Shown: one piece after another, positions 10,201 to 18,851 of the stretch
Layout of the letters: each line of letters begins with the position of its first letter
How positions within the stretch are numbered: the stretch's first letter is position 1
Origin: JAFNAG01 sp963824985
GTDB taxonomy: Bacteria; Acidobacteriota; UBA6911
NCBI GenBank assembly: GCA_963824985.1
Contig: CAWGRQ010000021.1
Location: 1-64,000 of the forward strand
Reading direction: 5' to 3'
DNA length: 64,000 bases
Notes under the pieces: generated by a model
Told to the model about the DNA's origin: nothing
The model's database searches: none
The model's input: only the letters and a program-made list of their open reading frames with translations
Position numbers and translations under genes: made by a program

Positions 10201-11292
10201 ATGAGCAAGATTCAGCGTATCGGCATCCTGACTGCGGGTGGTGACTGTCCGGGCCTGAATGCGGTTATCCGTGCGGTCGGCAAAACAGCCCTCAGCCGGC
10301 ATAACGTGGAAGTCATGGGCATCGAGGATGGCTTTCTGGGACTGGTGCAAAACCGGATGCACACGCTCAGCAACGAATCCGTCAGCAACATACTCACGTT
10401 GGGCGGCACTATCCTGGGAACCAATAACCGGGTTGATCCGCGCCGGTACCCGGTCAAGGTCAACGGCACCACCGAAATCCGGGATGTCACCGACCGTTGC
10501 CTGGAACACATAGCGCACCGGCAACTGGATGCAATTGTGGTCATCGGCGGTGACGGGTCGATGACCGTCACGTCGCATTTCGTCGAACTCGGCATCAACT
10601 GCATCGGGGTCCCCAAGACCATCGACAACGACCTGCACGGGACGGATGTCACCTTCGGTTTTGCCACGGCGGTAATGATCGCCACCGAGGCCCTGGACCG
10701 GGTGCACACGACCGCCGCCAGCCATCACCGCGTGATGGTGGTCGAGGTGATGGGGAGAAATGCCGGATGGATCGCGTTACATTCCGGGATCGCCAGCGGC
10801 AGCGACGTGATCCTCATTCCTGAGATTCCTTTCGAACTGGAGAAAGTCTGCGATTCCGTGGTCGGCCGATCGAAGCGCGGCAAGCGTTTCAGCATTATCT
10901 GTGTGTCCGAGGGCGCCCGACCGAGGAATGGTTCACAGATCGTCCACCGGATTGACCCGACCAGCCCGGACCCGATCCGCCTGGGCGGCATCGGCCAGAA
11001 GGTGGCTTATGATATCGAAGCCGCAACCGGCATCGAAACCCGCACCGTGAGTCTCGGCCACGTGCAACGCGGAGGCACTCCGGTGGCTGCGGATCGCGTC
11101 CTGGCCACGGAATTCGGCGGAACTGCGATCGAACTGCTGATGGCCGGGGAGCACGGTCGCCTGGTCGTAATGAAAGGTCGAACGGTCACCCACATCCCCC
11201 TGGAAGAGGCGGCGGGCAAGCAGCGCCTGGTGCCTTTGGACCTGCCGTTGCTGGGCGCCGCGCGCAACGTCGGCACCTGTTTCGGCGACTGA
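10201..11292 (+). CDS. pfkA: 6-phosphofructokinase, mixed-substrate group III type
   Basis: 363 residues. Phosphorylates fructose 6-phosphate to the 1,6-bisphosphate in glycolysis (cytoplasm). The ATG at 10201 follows AGAGGAAG and precedes ILTAGGDCPGLN, the nucleotide-binding N terminus. The phosphate-donor site reads GGDGS (residues 116-120) and the catalytic loop PKTIDND (138-144) with Asp142 as base. The Gly in GGDGS is the ATP-type residue, while Lys in PKTIDND is shared with PPi-type enzymes; this G/K pair is typical of group III enzymes. MGRNAGW (about 178) contacts fructose 6-phosphate. An earlier in-frame start at 10150 lacks support. Confidence 0.9.
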   Translation: MSKIQRIGILTAGGDCPGLNAVIRAVGKTALSRHNVEVMGIEDGFLGLVQNRMHTLSNESVSNILTLGGTILGTNNRVDPRRYPVKVNGTTEIRDVTDRCLEHIAHRQLDAIVVIGGDGSMTVTSHFVELGINCIGVPKTIDNDLHGTDVTFGFATAVMIATEALDRVHTTAASHHRVMVVEVMGRNAGWIALHSGIASGSDVILIPEIPFELEKVCDSVVGRSKRGKRFSIICVSEGARPRNGSQIVHRIDPTSPDPIRLGGIGQKVAYDIEAATGIETRTVSLGHVQRGGTPVAADRVLATEFGGTAIELLMAGEHGRLVVMKGRTVTHIPLEEAAGKQRLVPLDLPLLGAARNVGTCFGD

Positions 11293-11311
11293 CGCAATCG
11301 CGGACGGCAAA

Positions 11312-12919
11312 ATGACGACCCCGACACACTCGATATCACCGCATCCGCCGGCTGATGCCGATACCGGCGTCAGCATTCTCAACGATGTCCTCGGTCCGAT
11401 CATGCGCGGCCCCTCCAGCTCGCACACCGCGGCATCGTATCATCTGGGCCGCCTGGCGGCGGCGCTGTGTCCGGCGGCGCCCACTTCGGTGGCGATCGCT
11501 TTCGACCCGGCCGGTTCGTATGGCCAGGTGTACCGCCAGCAGGGGGTCGACCTGGCCTTTGGCGATGGGCCTCCTGGATTTGCCCTTGACCGATCCCCGT
11601 TTCTTCAACGCGTTGCACGAAGTTGCCGGGAGGGGCATCGACCTTCGTTTCGCCGTCACCCCGCTCGCGGACCCTGAACACCCCAACACCACGGACATCC
11701 GGCTTCAGGCATCCGACGGCCGATCCCTGGATCTGCGCGCGCTCTCCACGGGAGGGGGTGCGGTGGAAATCACGCGCCTGAACGGATGGCCGGTGCGCTT
11801 GACCGGACAAACGCACGAAGTGCTGGTCGAGTTGTCCGCAAAGCGAAACCGGCGGCTTGCGCCATTCTTGACGCCGGAGGCAACCGGATCGGCGAGCCGC
11901 ACTGGCAAGTGCATGGGGACAGGGGATTACTGCACGCCAGACTCCGGGTGGCGCTCACAAGCGAAGCTCGCCGCGCCGTCTGCGGAATCAAGGGCTTCAA
12001 GCACCTCTGGACGGCCCCGCCCGTGGCTTTCATCAAGCAGGGGGCGCCTCTGTACTCGAGCGCGGCCGGCATGGTGGCCCTGGCAGACGCACGCGGCTGC
12101 TCTCTGGGTCGCATCGCGTTGGCATACGAGGCGGCTTTGCTCGGCATCGAAGAGCAGAAGGTACTCGAGGAAATGGCCGGCCGGATCGACCGAATGCGAA
12201 CGGCCGTCCAGGAGGGTTTGGGAGACGCCATCCCCGCCATGCAACTCCTGACCCCCACGGCGGGGAAGATCTGGCGCGCCGAGGCCGAGGGAAAGTTGGC
12301 GATCGGGGGAATGCATACGCGCGCCGCGGTGCGGGCACTGGCCGTGATGCACGTCAACAGCGGCATGGGAGTCGTCTGCGCAGCCCCCACGGGCGGATCG
12401 GCCGGCGTTCTCCCCGGTGTCCTCGCCACGCTTATGGATGAGCGCAGCCTCGATCGGCCCGGAGCGACACTCGCGGCCATGGCCGCAGGCGGCATCGGGG
12501 TGATCGTGGGGTCGCGCGCCACCTTCGCTGCCGAAGTCGCAGGCTGCCAGGTGGAAATCGGCGCCGCCGGAGCCATGGCGGCGGCAGCCGTCGTGGAAGC
12601 CGCCGGCGGCACGCCCCGCCAGGCGGCGGATGCCGCGGCCATCTCCTTTCAAAACTCGATGGGGTCGGTGTGCGACCTGGTGCAGGGAATGGTTGAGATC
12701 CCCTGCCACACCCGCAACGCAGTCGCGGCCTCCGCGGCCTTCGTGTGCGCGGACTTGATCCTGGGCGGCTACCTGAACCTGATCCCGCTTGACGAGACCA
12801 TCGATGCCGTGCTCGCCGTCGGCAAGATGCTCCCTTCTGAACTCCGCGTCACTTCGCGGGGCGGCCTGGCCATCACCCCTTCGGCGCTCAATCTGCGACG
12901 GCACACGTCGCAAAAATAG
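11312..12919 (+). CDS. sdaA: L-serine ammonia-lyase, iron-sulfur dependent, single chain, frameshifted
   Basis: Deaminates L-serine to pyruvate using a [4Fe-4S] cluster. The beta-like N-terminal domain shows LGPIMRGPSSSHTAA. The alpha-like catalytic half shows VCAAPTGGSAG, EIPCHTRN and FVCADLILGG, whose cysteines are the expected cluster ligands, and ends with LIPLDETIDAVLAVG. The frame shifts at about 11563 (one extra base after CCTTT) and back to the original frame at about 11845. The roughly 280 bases between read well in the second frame (GLLDLPLTDPRFFNALHEV). A third small disturbance near 11935 is possible. The compensating pair around a conserved segment argues for sequence errors rather than decay. 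The gene starts 19 nt after the phosphofructokinase stop, so the two may be cotranscribed. Confidence 0.85.
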
Positions 12920-12948
12920 ATTCCCAAGGTCACCGGGGATCCGCTATC

Positions 12949-14196
12949 GTGACTCGGATGAATGCTCCTCGGATAGTAGTTGTCGGCGGCGGCCCCGCCG
13001 GTCTGTTCGCAGCAATCACTTGTGCCGAGATCAGGCCGGGGCTCGAAGTGGCGGTGCTGGAAAAGAGCCCGCAGTTTCTGTCGAAAGTCCGTATCTCCGG
13101 CGGTGGACGCTGCAATATAACCCATGCCTGCTTCAATCCGAGGGACCTGGGCGACTCCTACCCTCGAGGAGGACGGGAACTGATCGGTCCGTTCACACGT
13201 TTCCAGGCCCGCGACACGATTGCTTGGTTTGAGAACCGGGGGGTGGCCCTCAAAACCGAAGCCGATGGGCGCATCTTCCCTGCCAGCGACAAGTCAGACA
13301 CGGTGGTCGATTGCCTCCTGAAAGCAGCCGCGCAGGCAGGCATCGAACTGGTGCTCAACCATGGCGTGCACCACATAACCCGGCGGATGGAATCGGGATT
13401 TGAACTGCGGCTGCCGGATGGAAGAACGCGCAACTGCGATCGTCTGCTGCTGGCTACGGGAGGTTGCCGCACGGCCGCGGCGGGACAGTTGGCTGTGGAA
13501 CTCGGCCACACGCTGTCACCCCCCGTCCCCTCATTGTTCGCGTTCCATCTCGAGCCCGCCTGGACAAACGAACTGGCGGGAATCTCGCTGGAGGACGTGG
13601 AGGTCTCCGCGCCGCAGGCAGGGGTGAAGGCCCGCGGAGGCCTTCTTCTTACTCATAGAGGGGTGAGCGGTCCGGCAATCCTGCACCTTTCAGCTTGGGG
13701 CGCAAGACAGTTCCACGAATGCCATTACCGCTTCACGCTGCGTATTCGCTGGCTGCCCGATCTGGGCAGCACGGACTTGGAAGCAGAACTGCTCCGGCAC
13801 AGGACCATCTCTCCGGGGAGACTGGTCGCCAATTCGCCCTTGCAGTTTCTGCCGGCTCGACTGTGGCGAAGGCTGGTCCGGCTTTCCGGCGTAAAGCTCG
13901 ACACCCGATGGTCAACCCTGTCGCCGCTTGAGCTGAAGGATCTGGGCCGGCAGCTTTCCGGCACCGAACTGCAGGTCGTGGGCAAGAGCCTTAATCGGGA
14001 GGAGTTCGTCACCTGTGGCGGAGTCCCCCTGAGCGAAGTCGATCTCAAGACCATGGAGAGCCGGGTCGCTCCCGGACTTTATTTTGCCGGCGAGGTCCTG
14101 GATATGGACGGCGTCACCGGAGGCTTCAATTTTCAGGCGGCCTGGACCACCGGTTGGCTCGCGGGCCGAGCCATGGCCGGGGCCCGGCCCGCGTGA
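12949..14196 (+). CDS. NAD(P)/FAD-dependent oxidoreductase, HI0933/YhiN (BaiN-like) family
   Basis: 415-residue flavoprotein. The N-terminal Rossmann motif VVVGGGPAGLFAA (residues about 9-21) binds FAD. The family signature KVRISGGGRCNITH follows, then LLLATGG, TCGGVPLSEVD and the C-terminal FAD motif GLYFAGEVLDMDGVTGGFNFQAAW. Relatives are annotated as aminoacetone oxidase-like, BaiN or YhiN; the actual substrate of most members is not known. A second ATG four codons on (MNAPRIVV) is an alternative start. The gene lies about 30 nt after the serine dehydratase gene on the same strand. Confidence 0.85.
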   Translation: MTRMNAPRIVVVGGGPAGLFAAITCAEIRPGLEVAVLEKSPQFLSKVRISGGGRCNITHACFNPRDLGDSYPRGGRELIGPFTRFQARDTIAWFENRGVALKTEADGRIFPASDKSDTVVDCLLKAAAQAGIELVLNHGVHHITRRMESGFELRLPDGRTRNCDRLLLATGGCRTAAAGQLAVELGHTLSPPVPSLFAFHLEPAWTNELAGISLEDVEVSAPQAGVKARGGLLLTHRGVSGPAILHLSAWGARQFHECHYRFTLRIRWLPDLGSTDLEAELLRHRTISPGRLVANSPLQFLPARLWRRLVRLSGVKLDTRWSTLSPLELKDLGRQLSGTELQVVGKSLNREEFVTCGGVPLSEVDLKTMESRVAPGLYFAGEVLDMDGVTGGFNFQAAWTTGWLAGRAMAGARPA

Positions 14197-14203
14197 CCCG
14201 CTT

Positions 14204-14345
14204 TTTTCACGAAGAAAGGTCGCAAGAGATCGAAGGACATGGATGAACGCGGATACACACGGATTCGATCCGTGTGCGGGGCTTTTGGGCCCGAAGGGCC
14301 CAGCGCTGCGCGCTGGCCGTGTTCTTCCGTGTCCCGAAATCTCCC
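14204..14345. repeat. intergenic repeat with serial perfect hairpins
   Basis: The first half repeats the element at 8541. Three perfect hairpins with 3-nt loops follow: CACACGGAT/ATCCGTGTG (14256-14276), GGGCCC-GAA-GGGCCC (14287-14301) and CAGCGC-TGC-GCGCTG (14301-14315). The rest of the gap up to 14500 shows nothing further. It lies between convergently readable genes and has no coding potential. Confidence 0.55.
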
Positions 14346-14509
14346 CATTTAGAGTGCATCCCGGCAGCGCACCTCGTTCGGGACCCCCGAGGCAAAAGAA
14401 AAAATACAGCATCGTCTCCGGGCATCGAGAATGGTTGAACCCGAAGCCGTTTTGTGAAATAAAGGCGGGCCAGGTGCAGCCCTGAACCCTTTCAAAAGGA
14501 GATAATCCG

Positions 14510-15773
14510 ATGGTGACGCGGCGTGATTTTCTCAAGTCCTTCTCCCTCGCCACAGCCTTGCCGGTGGTCCCCGGACTGGCGCAAGGGGACGACACAAAAA
14601 GCGCGGCCCTCAATCTTACCTTCCCCGCTGAAGGCGATCCCGCCTATTGGAAAAAAATCCGGAAGATGTTTCTGATGCCCGAGAACAAGGCTTTCTTCAA
14701 CACCGGAACCCTGGGCGCCCAACCCGCGGTCGTTTACGAGACGGTTGTCCGGCACATGCGCAGGGTCGCCGCAGACATCGCGGACTGGGATTACAAGGGT
14801 GATGACTGGATATCCGGTTACCAGCCAATGACCGCGCTGCGCGGCAAGCTGGCGGCATTGATGAATGCATCGGGGGCAGAGGTCTCCCTGATCGAGAACG
14901 CGACCACGGGAATGGACCTGGTCGCCAATGGACTCGACCTGAATCCGGGGGACGAGATCCTCGGCACCGACCAGGAACACCCCGGGGGAAGGCATGGATG
15001 GGATGTGAAAGCCAGGCGATGCCGCGGCGTTTACCGCTCCGTGACCATGCCGAAGCCGCCGCGCGATCCGGATGAAGTCGTCATCACGTTCCTGAACGCA
15101 TTTACCTCCCGGACCAGGGTTCTGGCTGTCCCCCATATCATTTCCTCGACCGGAGCCATACTGCCGGTCAAGGAGCTCTGCGCCGAAGCGCGCGGGCGGG
15201 GAATCTTCACCATCATCGACGGTGCCCAGGCCCTCGGTCACATCGCCGTCGACGTCCGAGACATCGGCTGCGACGCTTATTACTCGAGGCACGCATAAAT
15301 GGCTGTGCGCGCCGGCCGGGAACGGGATCCTCTTTGTTCGAAAGGAAAAGGTCCGGGATATCTGGACCACTCTGGCCAGCGGGCAGTGGGATAATCACCA
15401 GGACGAAGGCTACCGGCTGCAGCAGCGGGGCACCGGCAACCTTTCACTCCTGATGGGATTGAACGCAGCCGTCGATTTTCACAACCGGATCGGTCATGAA
15501 CGCGTGATCCGCCGGATCAAGGAATTGGGCGACTATCTGCGGGCGGGGCTGGCGAAGATCCCCAGAGTCCGGATCAACACTCCCATGCACCCGGCCATGT
15601 GCGCGGGGATTACGAACTACCAGATCGAGGGAATGGTCGGCAGGGGCATGCAGGATGCCTTGTGGGCCAAGGGGATCCGCATCCGCAGCAATCGCCAGTC
15701 GACTCATGTTTACAACAGCGAAGCCGAACTCGACGCCACCCTGGCGGTCATCCGTGGGCTGGCGGGAGGCTAG
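14510..15773 (+). CDS. Tat-exported class V aminotransferase (PLP), frameshifted
   Basis: PLP enzyme of the cysteine desulfurase/isopenicillin-N epimerase-like fold type I group. The ATG at 14510 follows AAAGGAGAT. The N terminus (VTRRDFLKSFSLATALPVV) is a twin-arginine signal, so the holoenzyme would be exported folded. The chain reads FFNTGTLGAQP, ENATTGMDLVANGL, DQEHPGG and DGAQALGHIAVD (binding the PLP ring and nitrogen). The frame then breaks near 15285, where one extra base disrupts the expected YSGTHKWL; the Schiff-base lysine follows in THKWLCAPAG in the next frame. The remainder (GLNAAVDFHNRIG to LAVIRGLAGG) completes a normal C-terminal domain. The total is about 420 residues, close to family length. 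The substrate is unknown. Confidence 0.82.
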
Positions 15774-15833
15774 ATACAGACGCTCCGTCACGACTGAGAA
15801 TCAGGATGACGGGCGCGTGTTTGCGAGGCCGAT

Positions 15834-17234
15834 ATGGAAATACAGTTTCTGGGGGCGGCGAGAACCATCACCGGGTCAATGCACCGGGTCAAGGCAAACG
15901 GCCGGCAGTTCCTGCTCGACTGCGGCATCTACGAGGGGCCACGCGGGGAGGCGCTCAAACGGAACAAGCTGGTGGATTTTTTTGATCCGGCGGAGATCGA
16001 TTTCGTCATCCTGTCCCATGCCCATCTCGATCACAGCGGCAATCTCCCCTCGCTGGTCAAGGGAGGATTTCGCGGGCACATTTTTTCCACACCGGCCACG
16101 ATGGACCTTACCTCCGTGATTCTGGCCAATAACGCCATCTCCCTGGAGAGAGATTTCGAATTCCTCCGCAAGACAGGCTCCGGGCCGGGACCGGCCCACG
16201 AACCGCTCTATCGACTCAAGGATATCGGGGACACGCTGAAGCGATTCGTGTGTATCAATTATCACCGCGAGATCCAGATCGCCCCGGGAATCCGACTGTC
16301 GTTTTACGACGCCGGACACATGCTGGGCTCGGCCAGCACTCATCTGGCGATCGAAGAGAACGGCAACACTCTCCGCCTGGCATTCTCCGGCGATATCGGC
16401 AAATCGGATGTCCCGCTGCTGGGTGAGCCGGAGCCCGTTCCAGATGCCGACTACCTGGTGTGCGAAGGCACCTATGGCGATACGCTCCACGATAGCCCCG
16501 AAGAACGGGAGGCCAAACTCCGCGAGTTGCTCGACACCGCGATCGCAAAGCGATCGAAGGTCATCGTCCCCTCTTCGGGGATCGGCAAAACCCAGGAACT
16601 GGTCTACATGCTCTTCCGGCTTTTCCAGGCCGACGAGTCGAAGGCGGTACCCATATACCTGGACAGCCCGTTTGCCGCCAACAATACGTTCCTGTTCAAG
16701 CTGCACCTGGAGTGCTTCAACTCCGAGGCTGCCGACTACCTGATCAACAATGTGAATCCCCTGGGTTTCGAGGACCTCCATCTGGTTTCGTCCCGGGAAG
16801 ACTCGATGCGGCTGAATACCAAGCGGGGTCCATGCATCGTCATTACCAGCTCCCCAATGTGTGAATCGGGTCGCGTGCTTCATCATCTGGCGCACAATAT
16901 TGAAAACCCTGACACCATCGTGTTGATGGTAGGGATGACGGCCGAAAACACACTGGGGGCAAAACTCGTCAACCGGGAACCGGTGGTGAAGATTTTCGGC
17001 AAACAGTATCAGGTGCGCGCTGACGTCCGCGTCATCCGTCTGAGCGGCCATGCGGACGCCCGTGAGCTCAGCTTCTTCTGCGGCCATTTCTCCCGGGAGC
17101 AGATGAAAGCGATCTTCCTGGTGCACGGCGAACTCGCTCAGCTGGAACCATTCCAGAAGCGCCTGGTCGACAGCGGTTTCGACTCCGTCACGATTCCCGA
17201 AGACCTGTCAGTTCATCCGATGAACGGGGCGTGA
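15834..17234 (+). CDS. beta-CASP metallo-beta-lactamase-fold RNA hydrolase
   Basis: 466-residue Zn-dependent ribonuclease of the CPSF73/Ysh1-like family, cytoplasmic RNA processing or decay. All family motifs are present: HAHLDHSG (Zn site, motif II), DAGHMLGSA (III), FSGDIGKSD (IV), the beta-CASP acidic motif VCEGTYGDTLHD (A), the LSGHADARE histidine (B) and LVHGE (C). The length matches the bacterial members. The start MEIQFLGAARTITGS is the usual N terminus of the fold. The gene stands alone downstream of the aminotransferase. Confidence 0.92.
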   Translation: MEIQFLGAARTITGSMHRVKANGRQFLLDCGIYEGPRGEALKRNKLVDFFDPAEIDFVILSHAHLDHSGNLPSLVKGGFRGHIFSTPATMDLTSVILANNAISLERDFEFLRKTGSGPGPAHEPLYRLKDIGDTLKRFVCINYHREIQIAPGIRLSFYDAGHMLGSASTHLAIEENGNTLRLAFSGDIGKSDVPLLGEPEPVPDADYLVCEGTYGDTLHDSPEEREAKLRELLDTAIAKRSKVIVPSSGIGKTQELVYMLFRLFQADESKAVPIYLDSPFAANNTFLFKLHLECFNSEAADYLINNVNPLGFEDLHLVSSREDSMRLNTKRGPCIVITSSPMCESGRVLHHLAHNIENPDTIVLMVGMTAENTLGAKLVNREPVVKIFGKQYQVRADVRVIRLSGHADARELSFFCGHFSREQMKAIFLVHGELAQLEPFQKRLVDSGFDSVTIPEDLSVHPMNGA

Positions 17235-17415
17235 GGATGCCTGGGATTCGTCTCCCCAGCATCTCCCGGATGAGCAGAAGTTGCGGGCCGGCCGCCTTCG
17301 CCGCCGCGAGCGTCATCAGCCCGATATATTCGGAAATAACGAATCGCCGGACACCTCAGGACACGGAAGAATGCGGGCGAACGTAATTGTTTAGCCAAAT
17401 CAAATGGATGAAGAA

Positions 17416-17660
17416 GCAAAACGCAAAGACGCAAAGGCGCAGGGGCGCAAAGATCGACACTGAGCAACAGGCGTGGGCGCAGCGCTTCGCGCTGGCGCAT
17501 CCTTGGGCGAGCCGCGGGAGAAAGCGCGGGCAGAGCGGCTACTCAGGAGGATTGCGCTTTCTCCCGCGGCTCGCCCAAGGATGCGGCCGAAGGCCGCCCA
17601 TGCCCGCGAACCGAAAGGAATCTCTTTGCATCCTTGCGTCTTTGCGTCTTTGCGTTCTGC
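17416..17660. repeat. fold-back element with nested inverted repeats
   Basis: The outer arms are runs of the unit ACGCAAAGACGCAAAG (17416-17453) and its reverse complement (17620-17660). Inside lies a perfect 32-bp inverted repeat (17496-17527 against 17554-17585) with a 26-nt loop. Flanking it are perfect short hairpins CAGCGC-TTC-GCGCTG (about 17480-17494) and GCGGCC-GAA-GGCCGC (17583-17597). It looks like a miniature mobile or REP-type palindromic element. It has no coding frame of note. Confidence 0.7.
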
Positions 17661-17746
17661 TGTTCAGCATCGGCTAAACAGATACGGGCGAACAGGGATC
17701 GATTTGGTGTGCAGAGCTTTTGCAGACCCAATAAAAACGATCCGTT

Positions 17747-17807
17747 ATGAGCGAATTCCGCCGCCGCCTACTCTTATTCATTCGTTTGCAAAAGACGGTC
17801 ATGAATC
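17747..17807 (+). repeat. dispersed 60-bp repeat with a tiny conserved frame
   Basis: ATGAGCGAATTCCGCCGCC through GCAAAAGACGGTCATGAATC. Homologous to 20324-20382 (inverted) and to the second part of the 8541-8665 repeat with no length change. The copy here overlaps the 3' end of the ArsR-methyltransferase gene on the other strand. Confidence 0.5.
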
Positions 17808-18787
17808 GGTCGGGTCAGAGGGGATCGACCCGGGGGGCGGCCCGCCCGGCGCTTCTCCCCGGTCGCGAGCAGGGTTTCGAAGTGCGGCGCCTTGGACTCG
17901 CGGTGAACCACCGCCGTGCTCACAGCGCCGAACCCGGCGCCACGCAGCAGCCGTTGCACCTCAAGTTCGGTAAATCCCGGCCAGAGATCGGCATACAGAT
18001 CCTGGGCCTCCGCGAAGCTGTGCCGCACCAGATCAAGCACGATCAACCGCCCCCCCGGTTTCAGGATCCGGAAGGCTTCGGCGATCGCGGCTTCCGGGCG
18101 TTGCGCGTGATGAAGAGACTGGCTGAAGAAGGCGATATCCACGGTCCGGTCGGCTATCGGCAGGGCCTCCAGGTCACCCCTGTGGTACTGGAGGTTGCAG
18201 ACCCCATGCCGGCGCGCCAGGGCGGAACCGAACGCGACCATTTTCTCCGAGTTGTCGACGGCGATAACTTTTTTTGCCCGCCGGGCCAGCAATTGCGACA
18301 CTGTCCCTTCCCCGGCACCCAGGTCGGCGATCACGAGCGGCGGCACGAGCAGCAACAGCATTTCGGCCAGTCCTTTCCATGACCGCCCCGGCACATACTG
18401 CCTCCCGAACTTGCCGGCCAGTTCATCAAAATAGGCCCGCACTTTGTCTCGCCGTTTCCGGCGTACGAGTTCGAGCGTCTCCGCGTCGGTCACGGCGCCG
18501 GGCATCTGGGCAGCCGCCTGCCGCAGGACGGTCATTAACGGCTCGAGGTGCGCGTCCCCACCCCCGTCCCGATCCCTGAGCCGGTAGAGGATGTTTTTTC
18601 CGGCGCGCCGATCCATGACCATACCCGCCTGCTTGAGCTGGGCCAGGTGCGTGGAGAGCGTGCTCTGACCCATGCCGAGAATCTCCTGCAGCTCAGCAAC
18701 CGAGAGCTCCTCCTTCTCGAGCAACAAGACGATGCGGGTGCGGCTCGGGTCGGCAACCAGGCGCAGTGATTTCAGGATTGACGTCAT
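17774..18787 (-). CDS. ArsR-family regulator fused to a SAM-dependent methyltransferase domain (SahR-like)
   Basis: 337 residues. The N-terminal winged helix (residues 1-80, with LSVAELQEILGMGQSTLSTHLAQLKQAG as recognition region, quoted in parts: ELQEILGMGQS, STHLAQLKQAG) is ArsR-type without obvious metal-binding cysteines. Residues about 110-310 form a class I methyltransferase fold with SAM motif IADLGAGEGTVSQLLA, VIAVDNSEKMV and LKPGGRLIVLDL. It is divergent from ahcY with a 64-bp gap. ArsR proteins beside SAH-recycling genes have been described as SahR regulators; by that analogy this one would sense SAH or SAM and control ahcY (inference). The ATG at 18787 follows AAGGA. The last 20 or so codons run into a dispersed repeat, so the C-terminal tail may be replaced. 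Confidence 0.82.
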   Translation of the reverse strand: MTSILKSLRLVADPSRTRIVLLLEKEELSVAELQEILGMGQSTLSTHLAQLKQAGMVMDRRAGKNILYRLRDRDGGGDAHLEPLMTVLRQAAAQMPGAVTDAETLELVRRKRRDKVRAYFDELAGKFGRQYVPGRSWKGLAEMLLLLVPPLVIADLGAGEGTVSQLLARRAKKVIAVDNSEKMVAFGSALARRHGVCNLQYHRGDLEALPIADRTVDIAFFSQSLHHAQRPEAAIAEAFRILKPGGRLIVLDLVRHSFAEAQDLYADLWPGFTELEVQRLLRGAGFGAVSTAVVHRESKAPHFETLLATGEKRRAGRPPGRSPLTRPIHDRLLQTNE

Positions 18788-18851
18788 GACCGTCCTTCGG
18801 CTATCATATCATCACATCAAGATTTTACGATATATACGAAAGGAATGCAAT
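18788..18851. promoter_or_regulatory. divergent promoter/operator region of the ArsR-methyltransferase gene and ahcY
   Basis: 64-bp AT-rich gap in GC-rich surroundings. It holds an imperfect dyad ATATC (18806-18810) with GATAT (18829-18833), and within it ATCAAGATTTTACGAT (18816-18831). An ArsR-type operator is expected here, but the symmetry is weak. There is no room for an SAH riboswitch. Confidence 0.35.

Noticed and set aside
11927..12913. 328-codon minus-strand open frame
   Set aside because: Antisense shadow of the high-GC L-serine dehydratase gene; low-complexity Arg/His/Gly-rich translation.
15876..17126. 416-codon open frame on the minus strand
   Set aside because: It is the antisense of the beta-CASP nuclease, which has every catalytic motif; the minus frame matches nothing and has no ribosome site.
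18788..18851. SAH riboswitch upstream of ahcY
   Set aside because: The gap is only 64 nt, AT-rich and lacks the conserved GC-rich pseudoknot core.
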